A stretch of 64,000 bases of DNA from Planctomycetota bacterium. Lineage in GTDB: Bacteria; Planctomycetota; UBA1135; GCA-002686595. Position 1 is the stretch's first letter. Each line of letters begins with the position of its first letter. A program made the position numbers and the translations under genes. Below the pieces are notes generated by a model. The model did not search any database. It had not been told where the DNA came from and saw only the letters and a list, made by a program, of their open reading frames with translations. The stretch is taken from positions 1 through 64,000 of the forward strand of contig JADLBP010000075.1 of NCBI GenBank assembly GCA_020847695.1. The letters are read 5' to 3'. Positions 28,654 through 39,526 of the stretch are shown in pieces.

Positions 28654-28860
28654 CTAGAAGACTTCCTTTTGCAGGACGTCGGTGCCCTTCTTCTCGCCGC
28701 CCTTCGAGAAGCCGTAGTAGCCGCAGTTGTCGCACACGCGGTGCGAGCGCACGGCGGCGCCGCAACGGCCGCAGTGGTTCGGGGCGTACGCCTTGATCTT
28801 GTAGTGCGTCCGGCGCAAGCGGGTGCGCTGGTTCGAGTGGCGTCGTTTCGGATTGGGCAT
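28654..28860 (-). CDS. rpmF: 50S ribosomal protein L32
   Basis: 68 residues. Basic N-terminus PNPKRRHSNQRTRLRR, then a four-cysteine zinc ribbon (CGRC and CDNC). First gene of the rpmF-plsX-fab operon. A sigma-70-type promoter lies about 50 bases upstream. Confidence 0.98.
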   Translation of the reverse strand: MPNPKRRHSNQRTRLRRTHYKIKAYAPNHCGRCGAAVRSHRVCDNCGYYGFSKGGEKKGTDVLQKEVF

Positions 28861-28915
28861 GGCGGTCGTCCTTGCGGGTCGATGAGCCGCGTCAAGGCGG
28901 CCGAGAAGGGCGGGG

Positions 28916-28944
28916 ATGCTAGCTGGAGCTCAGGGGGGTGTCAA
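28916..28944 (-). promoter_or_regulatory. Promoter of the rpmF-plsX-fab operon
   Basis: Minus strand TTGACA (28939-28944), 17-base spacer, TAGCAT (28916-28921). The -35 is a perfect consensus. Predicted start near 28909 gives a leader of about 50 bases before rpmF. Confidence 0.75.
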
Positions 28945-29009
28945 CGCGCGTCACCGGCGTCACCGGCATCAACGGGGCACCGGCGACGAGCGCTCGCCGG
29001 GCGCGACGA

Positions 29010-31688
29010 TCAGCCCAGCGCCGCGAGGTAGGCCTGGGCCGCGGCGACCGCGTCCGAGACCTTGTCGGGAGAAAGTCCCTGCCCCTGGGCGAGCGCCGGC
29101 TTGCCGCCGCCGCCGCCGCCGAGCAGCGCCGAGACCTTGCCGGCGAGTTCGCCCGCCTTCAGGCCCTTCGCGAGCGGCGCGCCCTCGAAAGCGATCAGGA
29201 ACGGAACCCGTCCCTCGGCGCGGCCGAAGAGCACGATCGCCTGGTCGCCGCCGAGCGAGCGCGCGCGGTCGCCGAGGTCGCGCAGCGCGGCGGTGTCGAG
29301 CTCGGGGAAGTCGAGCACCGTGCACTGCACGCCGCCGCGCGCGGTCCGCGCGGCCTTGAGCTTCTCGAACGCGGTGCCGACGTCGGCGACCGCGCTCTTC
29401 TCGCCCTTCTTCTTGAGCTCCTTGAGCTCCTTCTGGAGCTGCTCGATCCGGGTCGCGAGCTCGTCGGGGCTGGTCTTCAGCGCGCGAGCCGCGCCGTCGA
29501 GCGTGCGGCGCTGCGCCTGCATGAACTCGACCGCGCGATCGCGCGCGACCGCCTCGATGCGGCGCACGCCGGCTTGCAGCGCGCGCTCGGAGACGATCAC
29601 GAACGGGCCGATGTCCCCCGCCGCGCGGACGTGGGTTCCGCCGCACAGCTCGGCCGAGAATCCTCCGACCGCGACGACGCGCACCCGGTCGGCGTACTTC
29701 TCGCTGAACAGCGCGGTGACGCCGCGCGCCTTCGCGTCGGCGAGGTTCTCGATGCTGGTCGCGACCCGCTGGTTGTTCGCGATCTCGTGGTTGACCAGAC
29801 GCTCGATGCGCTCGAGGTCCTCCGCCGAAATGGCCTTCGGGTGCGAGAGGTCGAAACGCAAGCGATCGGGCCCGACGTACGAGCCCTGCTGCGTCACGTG
29901 CTCGCCGAGCACCGTGCGCAGCGCCTTGTGCAGCAAGTGCGTCGCGGTGTGGTGCGCGCGCGTCGCGGCGCGGCGCTCCGCGTCGACGCGCGCGATCACG
30001 TCGAGGCCTTCGCGCGCGACGCCCTTCGCCTGGCCGACGTGCACGACGATGTCGCCGAGCTTCTTCGTGTCCTCGACGTCGAAGACGAAGCTCTCGTCCG
30101 CGGCGTGGATGCGACCCGCGTCGCCGATCTGGCCGCCGCTCTCGGCGTAGAACGGACTCTGCGCGAGCACCAAGCGGTCCTTCTGGCCCGGCGTCTGGAA
30201 CAGGCGCACGACGGTCGTCTCGAGCTCCGTCGAGGTGGTGTCGTCGGCGTGGTACGTGCTCTCGGTCGCGGCGAGGCCGCCGAGCTGTTCCGCGGAGAGC
30301 AACTGTCGGAACGCGCCTTCCGCGCGCGACGCGTTGCGGTGCTTCTCCTCCGCCGCGTCCCAGCCGCGCGCGTCGAGCGTCCAACCGCGCTCGCGGCACA
30401 TCTGCTCGACGAGGTCCTGCGGGAAGCCGTACGTCGCGTAGAGGTCGTAGGCTTCGGCGCCGGCGAGCTCCTTCTTCGGGTTCTTCTCGACGCGACCGGC
30501 AAGCTCGGCGAACAACACGAGCCCGCGCTCGAGAGTCGCGCCGAACGACTCCTCCTCGGAGCGCACGAGCAAGCGGATGTGCTCCTCGCGTTGGCGGATG
30601 TTCGGGAACGCCTCGCCGAGCACCTCGCCGACCGCAGGCACGACGTCGAAGAGGAACGGCTTCTGCATCCCGATCCGCTGGCGGCCGAACCGCGCCGCGC
30701 GGCGCAACAGGCGGCGCAGCACGTACCCGCGGCCTTCGTTCGACGGCAGCAGTCCGTCGCCGAACGCCGCGGACAGCGCGCGCAGGTGGTCGCCGATCAC
30801 GCGGTACGCGATGTCGACCTGCGGATCGTCGCCGTAGCGCGTGCCGGTCAGCGTCTCGATCCGCCGGAAGATCGGCGTGAAGAGGTCGGTGTCGTAGTTC
30901 GACCGCTTGCCCTGGAGCACCGCGGTGACCCGCTCGAGCCCCATGCCGGTGTCGACGTGCTTCGCCGGCAGCGGCGCGAGCGAGCCGTCGTCCTGCCGGT
31001 TGAACTGCATGAAGACGTTGTTCCAGAGCTCGATGAAGCGCTCGTTGCCGGCGTTGACGCCGAGCTTCGGGTTCGCGCCGTCGCGAGGATCGGAACCCGG
31101 TGCGCCGCGGTCGATGTGGATCTCGGTGCAGGGCCCGCACGGACCGGTCTCCCCCATCTCCCAGAAGTTCGCCTTGCGGTCGAAGCGCAGGATGTGCGTC
31201 GGGTCGATGTCGGTGCACTCGCGCCAGATGCGTTCGGCTTCGTCGTCGGCGGGCAGCCCGTCCTTCTGGTCACCGCCGAAGACGGTCACCCACAGGCGGT
31301 CCTTCGGCATCGCCCACGTCTTGGTCAAGAGCTCCCACGACCACGTGATCGCCTCTTGCTTGAAGTAGTCGCCGAACGACCAGTTCCCGAGCATCTCGAA
31401 GAACGTGTGGTGATAGGTGTCGAGCCCGACTTCCTCGAGGTCGTTGTGCTTGCCGGACACGCGGATGCACTTCTGCGTGTTGACCGCGCGCGTGTAGTCG
31501 CGCTTGCCGGTGCCGAGGAACACGTCCTTGAACTGGTTCATCCCGGCGTTGGTGAAGAGCAGCGTCGGGTCGTCCTGCGGGAACACCGGGCTCGACGGCA
31601 CGAAGCGGTGTCCGCGCGCCTGGAAGAACTCGATGAAGTCGGCGCGCACGCGCGCCGCGCTCTTCAGCGGCTGGGAAGCTTGGGTCAT
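29010..31688 (-). CDS. alaS: Alanine--tRNA ligase
   Basis: 892 residues, full length. Class II motifs near the start (FFQARGHRFVPSSPVFPQDD; FTNAGMNQFKD), editing-domain zinc residues HHTATHLLH and CGGTHV, a coiled-coil segment (QLQKELKELKKKG) and a Gly-rich C-Ala domain (LLGGGGGGKPALAQGQG). It charges tRNA-Ala and also tmRNA, which lies 11 kb away. It is separate from recA by about 140 bases. Confidence 0.98.
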   Translation of the reverse strand: MTQASQPLKSAARVRADFIEFFQARGHRFVPSSPVFPQDDPTLLFTNAGMNQFKDVFLGTGKRDYTRAVNTQKCIRVSGKHNDLEEVGLDTYHHTFFEMLGNWSFGDYFKQEAITWSWELLTKTWAMPKDRLWVTVFGGDQKDGLPADDEAERIWRECTDIDPTHILRFDRKANFWEMGETGPCGPCTEIHIDRGAPGSDPRDGANPKLGVNAGNERFIELWNNVFMQFNRQDDGSLAPLPAKHVDTGMGLERVTAVLQGKRSNYDTDLFTPIFRRIETLTGTRYGDDPQVDIAYRVIGDHLRALSAAFGDGLLPSNEGRGYVLRRLLRRAARFGRQRIGMQKPFLFDVVPAVGEVLGEAFPNIRQREEHIRLLVRSEEESFGATLERGLVLFAELAGRVEKNPKKELAGAEAYDLYATYGFPQDLVEQMCRERGWTLDARGWDAAEEKHRNASRAEGAFRQLLSAEQLGGLAATESTYHADDTTSTELETTVVRLFQTPGQKDRLVLAQSPFYAESGGQIGDAGRIHAADESFVFDVEDTKKLGDIVVHVGQAKGVAREGLDVIARVDAERRAATRAHHTATHLLHKALRTVLGEHVTQQGSYVGPDRLRFDLSHPKAISAEDLERIERLVNHEIANNQRVATSIENLADAKARGVTALFSEKYADRVRVVAVGGFSAELCGGTHVRAAGDIGPFVIVSERALQAGVRRIEAVARDRAVEFMQAQRRTLDGAARALKTSPDELATRIEQLQKELKELKKKGEKSAVADVGTAFEKLKAARTARGGVQCTVLDFPELDTAALRDLGDRARSLGGDQAIVLFGRAEGRVPFLIAFEGAPLAKGLKAGELAGKVSALLGGGGGGKPALAQGQGLSPDKVSDAVAAAQAYLAALG

Positions 31689-31831
31689 GGAGGTGGCTCG
31701 GGGTCGGCTCGAACGGCGGATCGGCTCGAAAGGGCGACGAGTCTAAGCGCGGCGCCCGTGCGCTTGAAGCGCCGGGCGCCGTGGGAACTCTCGCGCCGCG
31801 CGTCGCACGCGCAGCGGGGCGATAGCGAAGC

Positions 31832-33046
31832 TCAGCTCTTCGCCGGAGCCTTGACCGGTCGGACCACGCTGCGCGGATCCTCGGTCGGCTTCGCGGCTGC
31901 CGAGCTCGGCGCCGCCGCGTTGCCGGAGGCGGTCGCGGCGGAACTCGCGGCTGCGGTCGCCGCCGCGGCCGCGGCGGTCGCCGGAGTTTCCAGCGACGCG
32001 GCGAACTTGGCGCGCACTTGCGCCTCGATCTCCTTCGCGAGCGCCGGATGCTCGATCAGCAGCGCGCGCGCCTTCTCGCGGCCTTGGCCGAGGCGCACTT
32101 CGCCATCCTTCGGGTGCTTGAAGGACAGCCACGTGCCGCTCTTCAGGATCGCGCCTTTCTCGACGGCGAGGTCGATCAGGTCGCCCTCGTAGCTGATCCC
32201 GCGATCGAACAGGATGTCGAACTCGGTCTTGCGGAACGGCGGCGCGATCTTGTTCTTGACCACCGTCACCTTGGTGCGGTTGCCGATCACCTCTTCCGCT
32301 TCCTTGATCTGGCCGATGCGGCGGATGTCGAGGCGCACCGACGCGTAGAACTTCAGCGCGCGACCACCGGTGGTGGTTTCGGGGCTGCCGAACATCACGC
32401 CGATCTTCTCGCGGATCTGGTTGATGAAGATCACCAGACACTCGGACTTCGAGATCGCGCCGGTCAGCTTGCGCATCGCCTGGCTCATCATCCGCGCTTG
32501 CACGCCGACGAACGAGTCGCCCATCTCGCCTTCGATTTCCGCGCGCGGCACGAGCGCCGCGACCGAGTCGACGACGACCACGTCGACCGCGTTGGAGCGC
32601 ACCAACGTCTCGACGATCTCGAGCGCCTGCTCGCCGTTGTCCGGTTGGCTGACCAACAGGTCGTCGAGCTTGACGCCGAGCTTGCGCGCGTACGCCGGGT
32701 CGAGCGCGTGCTCGGCGTCGACGAACGCGGCGATGCCGCCCGCGGCCTGCGCCTGCGCGATGATGTGGAGCGTCAGGGTCGTCTTGCCCGAGCTCTCGGG
32801 CCCGAAGATCTCGACGACCCGGCCGCGCGGCAGGCCGCGCCCGCCGAGCGCCATGTCGAGCGACAGCGCGCCGGTCCGCACGCAGCGCAGCTCGACGTCC
32901 GCGCTCTTCTCGCCGAGGCGCATGATCGCGCCCTTGCCGTAGCTCTTCTCGATCTCGCCCAAGGCGGCGCTGAGGAGTTTTTGCTTTTGCGCGTCCGGTT
33001 GCGGCGCGGCGTCCTTGGTATCGGAGTTCGAAGACACGCTGCTCAT
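31832..33046 (-). CDS. recA: Recombinase RecA
   Basis: 404 residues from ATG 33046. Walker [10 protein letters not shown] (82-90), Walker [14 protein letters not shown]-binding loops with [20 protein letters not shown] and [20 protein letters not shown]. After the core there is an Ala-rich C-terminal tail of about 60 residues, longer than usual, ending [11 protein letters not shown]. It promotes strand exchange and SOS induction. A TAGCAT element (33084-33089, minus strand) may be its -10 site; no recognised LexA box was found. Confidence 0.98.
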   Translation of the reverse strand: MSSVSSNSDTKDAAPQPDAQKQKLLSAALGEIEKSYGKGAIMRLGEKSADVELRCVRTGALSLDMALGGRGLPRGRVVEIFGPESSGKTTLTLHIIAQAQAAGGIAAFVDAEHALDPAYARKLGVKLDDLLVSQPDNGEQALEIVETLVRSNAVDVVVVDSVAALVPRAEIEGEMGDSFVGVQARMMSQAMRKLTGAISKSECLVIFINQIREKIGVMFGSPETTTGGRALKFYASVRLDIRRIGQIKEAEEVIGNRTKVTVVKNKIAPPFRKTEFDILFDRGISYEGDLIDLAVEKGAILKSGTWLSFKHPKDGEVRLGQGREKARALLIEHPALAKEIEAQVRAKFAASLETPATAAAAAATAAASSAATASGNAAAPSSAAAKPTEDPRSVVRPVKAPAKS

Positions 33047-33086
33047 GAGTGGTTCTCGCGAAAGAAAGGTCAGCCCGGCGCCCATG

Positions 33087-33701
33087 CTAGCGAGTCGCGA
33101 GCGCGAAGTCCGCGACGACGCGGTACCTCTCGCGCTCTCCTTCCGCCCGCTCGCGGCCGGCGAGGGATTCGACCAGCTGGAGTCGCGTCGGTTTCCATCC
33201 GAGTCCGGGATCCAGGTCGAAAAAGCGCTCGGGCACCCGCACCCGCACCCGCGTGCGCTCGCGCGCCCGGGCGACCGTCACGTGCGCTCGCCACGGCCGG
33301 GCCTCGGCCCGCGCGCCGAGCGCGGTGCACGCGTCGGCGACGTCCGCGGCGAGCCGCTCGAGCCCGCCCGCCCGCGCTTCGTCGACGCCGAGCCAGAGCA
33401 CGCGCTCCTTCCCACGCGCCGGGAACGCGCCGGCCCGGGTGACGCGGAGGTCGAACGGCCCGTGGCGGAGCGAGAGCGCGCCGAGCGCGCGACTGAGCGG
33501 CTCGATCGAGTCCGAAGCGGTCGCGCCGAGGAAGAAGAGCGTCAGGTGGAGGTCCGCCGGCGCGTACCGCCGCAAGCCCGGAGGCCTGGCTCCGTCGCCG
33601 ACGGCAACGGCACCCAGCGCGGCGTCGACCGCGCGGACGAGCGGCTCGCCGAGCTCGCGGCCGAGCATCAGCGCGACGAAGAGCCTCGGCCGAGCGCTCA
33701 A
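33087..33701 (-). CDS. thpR: RNA 2',3'-cyclic phosphodiesterase
   Basis: About 204 residues from a TTG at 33701 with GGAGCGGG upstream. Both HxTx motifs of the 2H phosphoesterase family are present: HLTLFF at about 52 and HVTVAR at about 150. The length suits ThpR/LigT. The start codon is inferred; a longer frame runs into the kinase gene and is unlikely. It follows the PfkB-family gene after 17 bases. Confidence 0.88.
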   Translation of the reverse strand: MSARPRLFVALMLGRELGEPLVRAVDAALGAVAVGDGARPPGLRRYAPADLHLTLFFLGATASDSIEPLSRALGALSLRHGPFDLRVTRAGAFPARGKERVLWLGVDEARAGGLERLAADVADACTALGARAEARPWRAHVTVARARERTRVRVRVPERFFDLDPGLGWKPTRLQLVESLAGRERAEGERERYRVVADFALATR

Positions 33702-33718
33702 GGTCCCGCTCCGACGCG

Positions 33719-34618
33719 TCAGACCGACGTGATGTCGAGCAGCTCGTTGAAACGCGACTCGACGTCGCTGCGCGTGCGCTTGCCGATGTCCTCGATCGAG
33801 AAGCCCTGCACGCAGAAGCTCGCCGTAACGGTGCCGTACAGCATCGCGCGGCGCAGCGTCCGAGGCTCGATGCTCTGCGCGGAGGCGACGTAGCCCATGA
33901 ACCCGCCCGCGAAGCAGTCGCCTGCGCCGGTCGGATCGACGACTTCGTCGACCGGGTACGCGGGCAGCGAGAAGTGCGCGTCCTCGCCGATCAGGAACGC
34001 GCCGTGCTCGCCCTTCTTCAAGATCACGTAGCGCGGCCCGAACGTGAGCACCTTGCGCGCGGCGCGGATCAGGTTCTTCTCGCCGGTCAGCATGCGCGCC
34101 TCCTCGTCGTTCAGCACGACGCCGTCGACGCGGGCGAGCAGCTTGAGCAGGTCGTCCTTCCGGATGTCGATCCACAGGTTCATCGTGTCGGCGACGACGA
34201 ACGCGGGGTTGTGGACCTGGTCGAGCGCCTTCATCTGAACGCGCGGCTCGGCGTTGGCGAGGAAGACGAACGACGCGTCGCGGCACGCGGGCGTCAGCTT
34301 CGGATCGAAGTGCTCGAACACGTTGAGCTGCGTGTCCAGCGTGTGCCGCGTGTTCCAGTCGGCCTCGTACCGGCCCGACCAACGGAAGGTCTTGCCCTTC
34401 GCGATCTCGACTCCGCGCACGTCGATGCCACGGTGTGCGAGGCCTTCGAGGTCGGGCGTCTTGAAGTCCTCGCCGACGACGCCGACCAGTCGGACGATGC
34501 CGAAGTTCGCGGCAGCGACCGAGAAGTAGAGCGCCGAACCGCCGAGCGCGTCCGCGCGGCGATCGTAGGGCGTCTCGATGGAGTCGTAAGCCAGGGTTCC
34601 GATGACGACGAGAGACAT
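33719..34618 (-). CDS. PfkB-family sugar/nucleoside kinase
   Basis: 299 residues with GAGGAAGC upstream of ATG 34618. N-terminal GGSALYFSVAAANFG matches PfkB signature 1. The anion-hole and catalytic motif DPTGAGDCFAGGFMG is near residue 245. The family phosphorylates ribose, adenosine, fructose and similar substrates; close relatives in genomes are often annotated as adenosine or sugar kinases. The substrate is not determinable here. Start and size fit the family. Confidence 0.9.
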   Translation of the reverse strand: MSLVVIGTLAYDSIETPYDRRADALGGSALYFSVAAANFGIVRLVGVVGEDFKTPDLEGLAHRGIDVRGVEIAKGKTFRWSGRYEADWNTRHTLDTQLNVFEHFDPKLTPACRDASFVFLANAEPRVQMKALDQVHNPAFVVADTMNLWIDIRKDDLLKLLARVDGVVLNDEEARMLTGEKNLIRAARKVLTFGPRYVILKKGEHGAFLIGEDAHFSLPAYPVDEVVDPTGAGDCFAGGFMGYVASAQSIEPRTLRRAMLYGTVTASFCVQGFSIEDIGKRTRSDVESRFNELLDITSV

Positions 34619-34706
34619 GCGCTTCCTCGAAAGACGAAAGGGCGCAGAGGATAGGCGAGCGCCCGGGTTTCTGGAACTAGCAGCCGGGCGAAGACGCCGC
34701 CGGACC

Positions 34707-35897
34707 TCAGCTCTTCGACTCGCGCTCGACCTGCTCGAGGTCGAGCCGACCGCCCGGCACCAGCAGGAAGAGTCCGCCGACCAGGCCGAACGAGAGCAAG
34801 AGGAGTCGGAACGTGACGCTGGTCGCGATGCCGAGCGAGGCGCTGCCACCGAGCATCTCCCACAACGTGCCGAACACCGCTTCGCCGAAGCCCCACCCAC
34901 CGGGCGAGAGCGGCAGCGCGGTCGCGATGTTCGCGACCGGAACGGCGACGAAGTAGTCGAGAGTCGCGACCGTGTCGCCGAACGCACGGCCGAGCGCGAG
35001 CACGCCGAGCACCACGCTCAGGTGGTTGCCGACCGACAGCAGGAACGCGCCGAGCATCTCCCACGGGTGCCGCGAGTACACGAGCACCGCTTGATCGATC
35101 TTCTGGAACAGCGCGCCGCCTGGCAGCTTCGCGAGCAGGCGATCGAGCCCGATCCAGCGTCGCAGCGTCCCGTTGACGTACACGAACGCGCCGAGCACGC
35201 CCGCGCTGGCGGCCGCGATCACCGGCGTGCGGATCGCGGCGAACGCGCTCTCGCCGGTCGCGACGATCACCACCGCAGCGATCGCGGCGAGCACGACGAT
35301 CCCGATGATGCGGTCGACGAACACCGAGATCACCGCTTCGGTCTTCTTGCCCGGGCTCTCGCGCGCGACCAGCACCGCCTTGATCACGTCTCCGCCGGTC
35401 AACCCGGGCACGACGATGTTGAAGAACATCCCGAGCAACGTCAGCCGCAACGATTGGAACGGCGTCGCGCGGCAACCCGCGGCGAGCAACAAGCGCCACC
35501 AACGAAGCACAGTGAAAGTCAGTCCGCAGCACAGACACGCGAACGCTTTCAGCAGACCGGAGGTGTCGAGCTCGCGGAACACACGCAAGAGCCCCGGCCG
35601 CCAGTCGACGTGCTCGTCGCGGACGACGTGGACCTTCGCGACTCCGTCGGCGGCGTTCGTCGCGGTCGCGAGCGCGGCCGGCAGGTCCGCAGGGCGAACG
35701 TCGAACGCGAAATCGATCGCTTCGGACTTCCACTCGCCTTCGATCGCACCGTCGAACGAGCGCTTGCCCGAGTCGTCGCTCCAGATCAGCCGATCGCGCC
35801 ACGGCACGAAGTACGCGACCAAGGCCATCAGGCCGAGGCCGACGATCACCTGGAGGATCGGGATCCAACGCGACTTCTTCGGGCGGGGCGGGTTCAA
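34707..35897 (-). CDS. Lysylphosphatidylglycerol synthase-like / flippase-like integral membrane protein
   Basis: 396 residues beginning at TTG 35897, which overlaps the stop of the upstream lipoprotein gene as TTGA. One N-terminal helix (about 12-28) is followed by an extracytoplasmic loop of about 90 residues, then seven or eight helices with the family block GMFFNIVVPGLTGGDVIKA and PLSPGGWGFGEAVFG. These match the LPG_synthase_TM (UPF0104) superfamily, whose members flip or synthesise lipids. The long N-terminal loop is unusual. No aminoacyl-transfer domain is attached, so a flippase-like role is more likely than MprF activity. Confidence 0.85.
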   Translation of the reverse strand: MNPPRPKKSRWIPILQVIVGLGLMALVAYFVPWRDRLIWSDDSGKRSFDGAIEGEWKSEAIDFAFDVRPADLPAALATATNAADGVAKVHVVRDEHVDWRPGLLRVFRELDTSGLLKAFACLCCGLTFTVLRWWRLLLAAGCRATPFQSLRLTLLGMFFNIVVPGLTGGDVIKAVLVARESPGKKTEAVISVFVDRIIGIVVLAAIAAVVIVATGESAFAAIRTPVIAAASAGVLGAFVYVNGTLRRWIGLDRLLAKLPGGALFQKIDQAVLVYSRHPWEMLGAFLLSVGNHLSVVLGVLALGRAFGDTVATLDYFVAVPVANIATALPLSPGGWGFGEAVFGTLWEMLGGSASLGIATSVTFRLLLLSFGLVGGLFLLVPGGRLDLEQVERESKS

Positions 35898-37060
35898 GGC
35901 TGGCCGGTGGCGGCAGGCTTTGTCGGCGCGGGCTCGGCGGAAGCTGAGGCCGCCTGGCGCTCGAGCCACCATTCCTGCCAGTCTTCCTCGCGCAAGGAAG
36001 TCCGCGCGCCGCCGGTGACCGCAGTGAGCGCCTGCATCGCCGCGAGGCGCACCCGGCCGTCGACGTGGCCGCCGGAGAGCTCGTAGAGCAACCGCAAGCT
36101 GACCTCGCCGGGCTCGCCGGGGCCGTCGCCCGCCGGCGCGCCGCGGCGCGCGAGGTCGTCGGCGTAGGCGATCAACAGCTCGGGCGGCGCGTTGCCGCGG
36201 CGGATGCGCTCGAGCACGCGCGTGCACCACGCGTCGCCGAACGCACGGCGGCCGGCCCACGTCGCCGCGGCGGACACGAACGGATCCTCGTCTTCGAGCG
36301 CGTGCTCGAGTCCCTGGCGGATCGCGCGCGCCTGGAGGTCGAACGAGAGCTCGCGCAGCTCGCCGATCTCGCGGCCGAGGCGGCTGGCGAGCAGCCGCAC
36401 GCCGCGCAGCGCGCGCGGCAGCCCCGCGGAGTCGTACTCGAACGCGCGCGCCTCGGCGGTCAACGCGAGGAGCTCCTTGCGCGCCGTTTCGCGATCTCCG
36501 CCGGCGACGTACGGCGTCACCGCCTTGACGAAGCGCGCGAGCAGGTCGCTGAGCTGCTCCGCGTTCGCGACGTTGGTCCCGGGAACGCGCTCGGGAAGCG
36601 ACGCGAGGTCCATGCGTTCGCCCGCGCGCCCGAGCCCGATCGCCGCGCGCTCGCGCGAGAGGCGCCACACGTCGGTCAACGCGATCCGCGCGGCGAGCTC
36701 GACCTGCATCGCGGCGATGTCGGGATCGTGCGGGTCGGCGCTGAGCAGCCCGACCAGGTTCTCGACGCACGCCTCGGTCGGATCCTCGACCTTGCTCGGG
36801 TCCTTCTCCTGCAGCGACGAGCCCATCCCGCGCAGCATCCCGCCGAAGCCTTCGCGCATCAGGAACTCGGTGTCGCCGACCAACGCCGCGCGGTACTTGT
36901 GACGCCCGTTCGCGTCGTGCAGCTCGTCGAGGTTGTACACGCGAGCGCCGGGGATGTTGCAGCCGCCGCCGAGCGCTGCGGACAGCGCGGCGGCGAGGAC
37001 TGCGACGAAACCGGAGGCTCGCGCGGGAGCTCGAGCGGGCGCGCGACGACGACGGGTCAT
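35894..37060 (-). CDS. Lipoprotein with HEAT-like helical body
   Basis: 388 residues. After an Arg-rich start comes a hydrophobic segment ending AALGGGC, a plausible lipobox at about residue 34. The body is helical with HEAT-like stretches near the C-terminus ([19 protein letters not shown]) and a Trp-rich [12 protein letters not shown]. The start overlaps the transketolase stop (ATGA) and the stop overlaps the flippase-like start (TTGA), so three different genes are read as a coupled unit. Function unknown; it is probably outer- or inner-membrane bound. Confidence 0.75.
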   Translation of the reverse strand: MTRRRRAPARAPARASGFVAVLAAALSAALGGGCNIPGARVYNLDELHDANGRHKYRAALVGDTEFLMREGFGGMLRGMGSSLQEKDPSKVEDPTEACVENLVGLLSADPHDPDIAAMQVELAARIALTDVWRLSRERAAIGLGRAGERMDLASLPERVPGTNVANAEQLSDLLARFVKAVTPYVAGGDRETARKELLALTAEARAFEYDSAGLPRALRGVRLLASRLGREIGELRELSFDLQARAIRQGLEHALEDEDPFVSAAATWAGRRAFGDAWCTRVLERIRRGNAPPELLIAYADDLARRGAPAGDGPGEPGEVSLRLLYELSGGHVDGRVRLAAMQALTAVTGGARTSLREEDWQEWWLERQAASASAEPAPTKPAATGQP

Positions 37061-39081
37061 CGCGTCCCCGCGATCGCGCGCTCGGCGGCCGCGACGACGT
37101 TGGCGACGGTGAAGCCGTACTTCTCGAAGACGACCTCGCCGGGCGCGGACGCACCGAAGCGATCGATGCCGAGCACCACGCCGCCGTCGCCCGCCCACTC
37201 GCGCCAACCGAAGCTCGAACCCGCTTCGATCGCGACGCGCGCGCGCAGCTTCGCCGGCAGCACGCTCTCGCGCCACGCGGCGTCCGCGCGCCGGAAGTTC
37301 TCCATGCACGGCATCGACACGACGCGCGCGCGGACCGACTTCGCCGCGAGCGCCGCCGCCGCGTCGACGGCGAGAGACACCTCGCTGCCGGTCGCGATCA
37401 GCACGACGTCCGGCGCGCCGCCGGCGGGCTCGTGGAGCACGTACGCGCCCTTCGCGAGGCCCTCGCGCGCCTTCTGCTTGCTGCCGGCGAGCACCGGGAG
37501 CTTCTGGCGCGACAACACGAGCGCCGTCGGCCGTCGTTTCTCGAGCAACGCCATCCGCCAGGCCTCCGCGGTCTCGTTCGCGTCGGCCGGGCGCACGACG
37601 TCGAGCTCGGGCATCGCGCGCAGCGAGGCGAGGTGCTCGATCGGCTGGTGCGTCGGCCCATCCTCGCCGACGCCGACCGAGTCGTGCGTCCACACGCAGA
37701 TCAGCGGCAGGTGGTTGAGCGCCGCGAGGCGCACCGCGGGCCTCATGTAGTCGGAGAACACGAAGAACGTCGACACGAACGGCCGCACGCCGCCGTGGTA
37801 GAGCATCCCGTTGCCGATCGCTCCCATCGCGTGCTCGCGCACGCCGAAGTGGACGTTGCGGCCCGCGCCGTTCGCCGCGTCGAACGAACCGCCCTTCTCG
37901 ATCGACGTCTTGGTCGACACCGAGAGGTCCGCGTCGCCGCCGACGAGCTCCGGCACGCGCGCCGCGAGCGCGTTCTCGACCTTGCCGCCGGCCTCGCGCG
38001 TCGCCGGACCCGCGCCGGGTTCCCACGTCGGCAAGCCCGCGTCGAAGTCCGCCGGCAGCTCGCCCGCCATCCGACGCTTCCACTCCGCCGCGAGCGCCGG
38101 GTGCGCGGCCGCGTACGCCGCGAAGCGCGCATTCCACTCGGCCTCGAGCTTCGCGCCGCGCTCGATCGACGCGCGCAGGAGCTCGCGCACTTCGCCGGGC
38201 ACGTGGAAAGAGAGCTTGGGATCCCAGCCGAGGCGCTCCTTGGTCGCTTCGACCTCCTTCGGGCCGAGCGGCGAGCCGTGCGCGTCCGCGGTGCCCGCCT
38301 TCGCCGGCGAACCGAAGCCGATCGTCGTCTTGACGATGATCAACGACGGCTTGAGCGTCTCGGCCTTCGCTGCTTGCAACGCGCGATCGAGCCCGGCGAG
38401 GTCGTGGTTGCCGTCGACGACGATCTGCACGTGCCAACCGTACGCGCGGTGACGCGCCGCGACGTCCTCGCTGGAGAACGCGAGCGACGTCGGCCCGTCG
38501 AGCGAGATGTCGTTCGAGTCGTAGAGCGCGATCAGCTTGCCGAGCTTCAAGTGCCCCGCGAGCGACGCCGCTTCCGACGTGATGCCCTCCATCAGGTCGC
38601 CGTCGCCGACCAGCGTGTACGTCCAGTGATCGACCAGCGTGTGGCCCGGCTGGTTGAAGCGCGCCGCGAGCATGCGCTCCGCGATCGCCATCCCGACCGC
38701 GTTCGCGAAGCCTTGGCCGAGCGGCCCGGTGGTCGCCTCGACGCCGGGCGTCAGATGGATCTCCGGGTGGCCGGGCGTCTTGCTCCCCCACTGCCGGAAG
38801 CGCTTCAAGTCGTCGAGCGAAACGTCGTAGCCGAAGAGGTGCAGCAGCGAGTAGAGCAGCATCGAGCCGTGCCCGGCGGAGAGCACGAAGCGATCGCGAT
38901 CCGCCCAGCGCGGGTTCTTCGGGTCGTGGCGCAGGTGGCGCTGCCACAGCACCCAGGCCATCGGCGCCGCGCCGAGCGGCAGGCCCGGGTGACCGGAATT
39001 GGCGTGCTGCACGCCGTCGATCGACAGCGTGCGGATCGTGTTGATGCAAAGCTCGTCGAGCGATTTCTCGACCGTGGTCAT
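37057..39081 (-). CDS. tkt: Transketolase
   Basis: 674 residues from ATG 39081 with AGGAGAC directly upstream. Thiamine-diphosphate signatures: H26/H31 in [25 protein letters not shown] (about 160), catalytic Glu in [10 protein letters not shown] (about 410), and substrate His and Asp residues in expected blocks. It moves two-carbon units in the pentose phosphate pathway. Upstream is a 445-base gap to a divergent secreted-protein gene. Confidence 0.97.
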   Translation of the reverse strand: MTTVEKSLDELCINTIRTLSIDGVQHANSGHPGLPLGAAPMAWVLWQRHLRHDPKNPRWADRDRFVLSAGHGSMLLYSLLHLFGYDVSLDDLKRFRQWGSKTPGHPEIHLTPGVEATTGPLGQGFANAVGMAIAERMLAARFNQPGHTLVDHWTYTLVGDGDLMEGITSEAASLAGHLKLGKLIALYDSNDISLDGPTSLAFSSEDVAARHRAYGWHVQIVVDGNHDLAGLDRALQAAKAETLKPSLIIVKTTIGFGSPAKAGTADAHGSPLGPKEVEATKERLGWDPKLSFHVPGEVRELLRASIERGAKLEAEWNARFAAYAAAHPALAAEWKRRMAGELPADFDAGLPTWEPGAGPATREAGGKVENALAARVPELVGGDADLSVSTKTSIEKGGSFDAANGAGRNVHFGVREHAMGAIGNGMLYHGGVRPFVSTFFVFSDYMRPAVRLAALNHLPLICVWTHDSVGVGEDGPTHQPIEHLASLRAMPELDVVRPADANETAEAWRMALLEKRRPTALVLSRQKLPVLAGSKQKAREGLAKGAYVLHEPAGGAPDVVLIATGSEVSLAVDAAAALAAKSVRARVVSMPCMENFRRADAAWRESVLPAKLRARVAIEAGSSFGWREWAGDGGVVLGIDRFGASAPGEVVFEKYGFTVANVVAAAERAIAGTR

Positions 39082-39526
39082 GTCTCCTCCAACTCCTGGG
39101 CGGGCGGCTCGGGCGCGTAGATTGCGAAGCGCGCACGACCTCGGCAAGCAGCGATTCGCCGCCGGCGCGGCTTCCGAGCCCGCTGCGACCTCCTCGGGGG
39201 CGCCGGCGCGGCGCGCGGGTCGTCGCGCGCGCCCGGCGGAAGAGCGCGAAGCGCTCCGAAACGCCTCCAGCGCGCACTGACGCTGCCGCCCGCCTGCGCA
39301 GAGGCGCGGGGCGAACCGGGCGCTCGCTGCGAACTCGCCGTACGCCGCGAGGCTGCACCGCGCGCCCCCTCCCTCCCCGCGCGACGGAGACCTTTCGACG
39401 CAGAGCGGACTTTTCGAGTCGTGGGTAGGCTCGTCGTTGCTTGCCGTCTCGCGCCGAGGGGACGTGCACTTCGCGCGGTCTCCGAGACTTGGTTGCGCGG
39501 TGCGGCGGCAGAGAAGGAATGGTTTC
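39082..39526. other. 445-base divergent intergenic region between tkt and a secreted-protein gene
   Basis: No convincing gene in either strand. A poor promoter-like pair for tkt (TTGCCG-N17-CAATCT, minus strand) lies about 50 bases before its start. On the plus side is the shared element at 39411-39432. The rest is GC-rich without strong structure. Confidence 0.5.
39411..39432 (+). promoter_or_regulatory. Shared upstream element, copy 1
   Basis: TTTTCGAG-N3-TGGGTAGGCTC, ending 94 bases before the ATG at 39527. Nearly the same element occurs before the paralogous gene at 41163. TAGGCT could act as a -10 hexamer. Confidence 0.5.

Noticed and set aside
28938-32192. A plus-strand open frame of over 1000 codons opposite alaS
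   Set aside because: It mirrors alaS codons; high GC removes stop codons from antisense frames. No domain or signal is seen.
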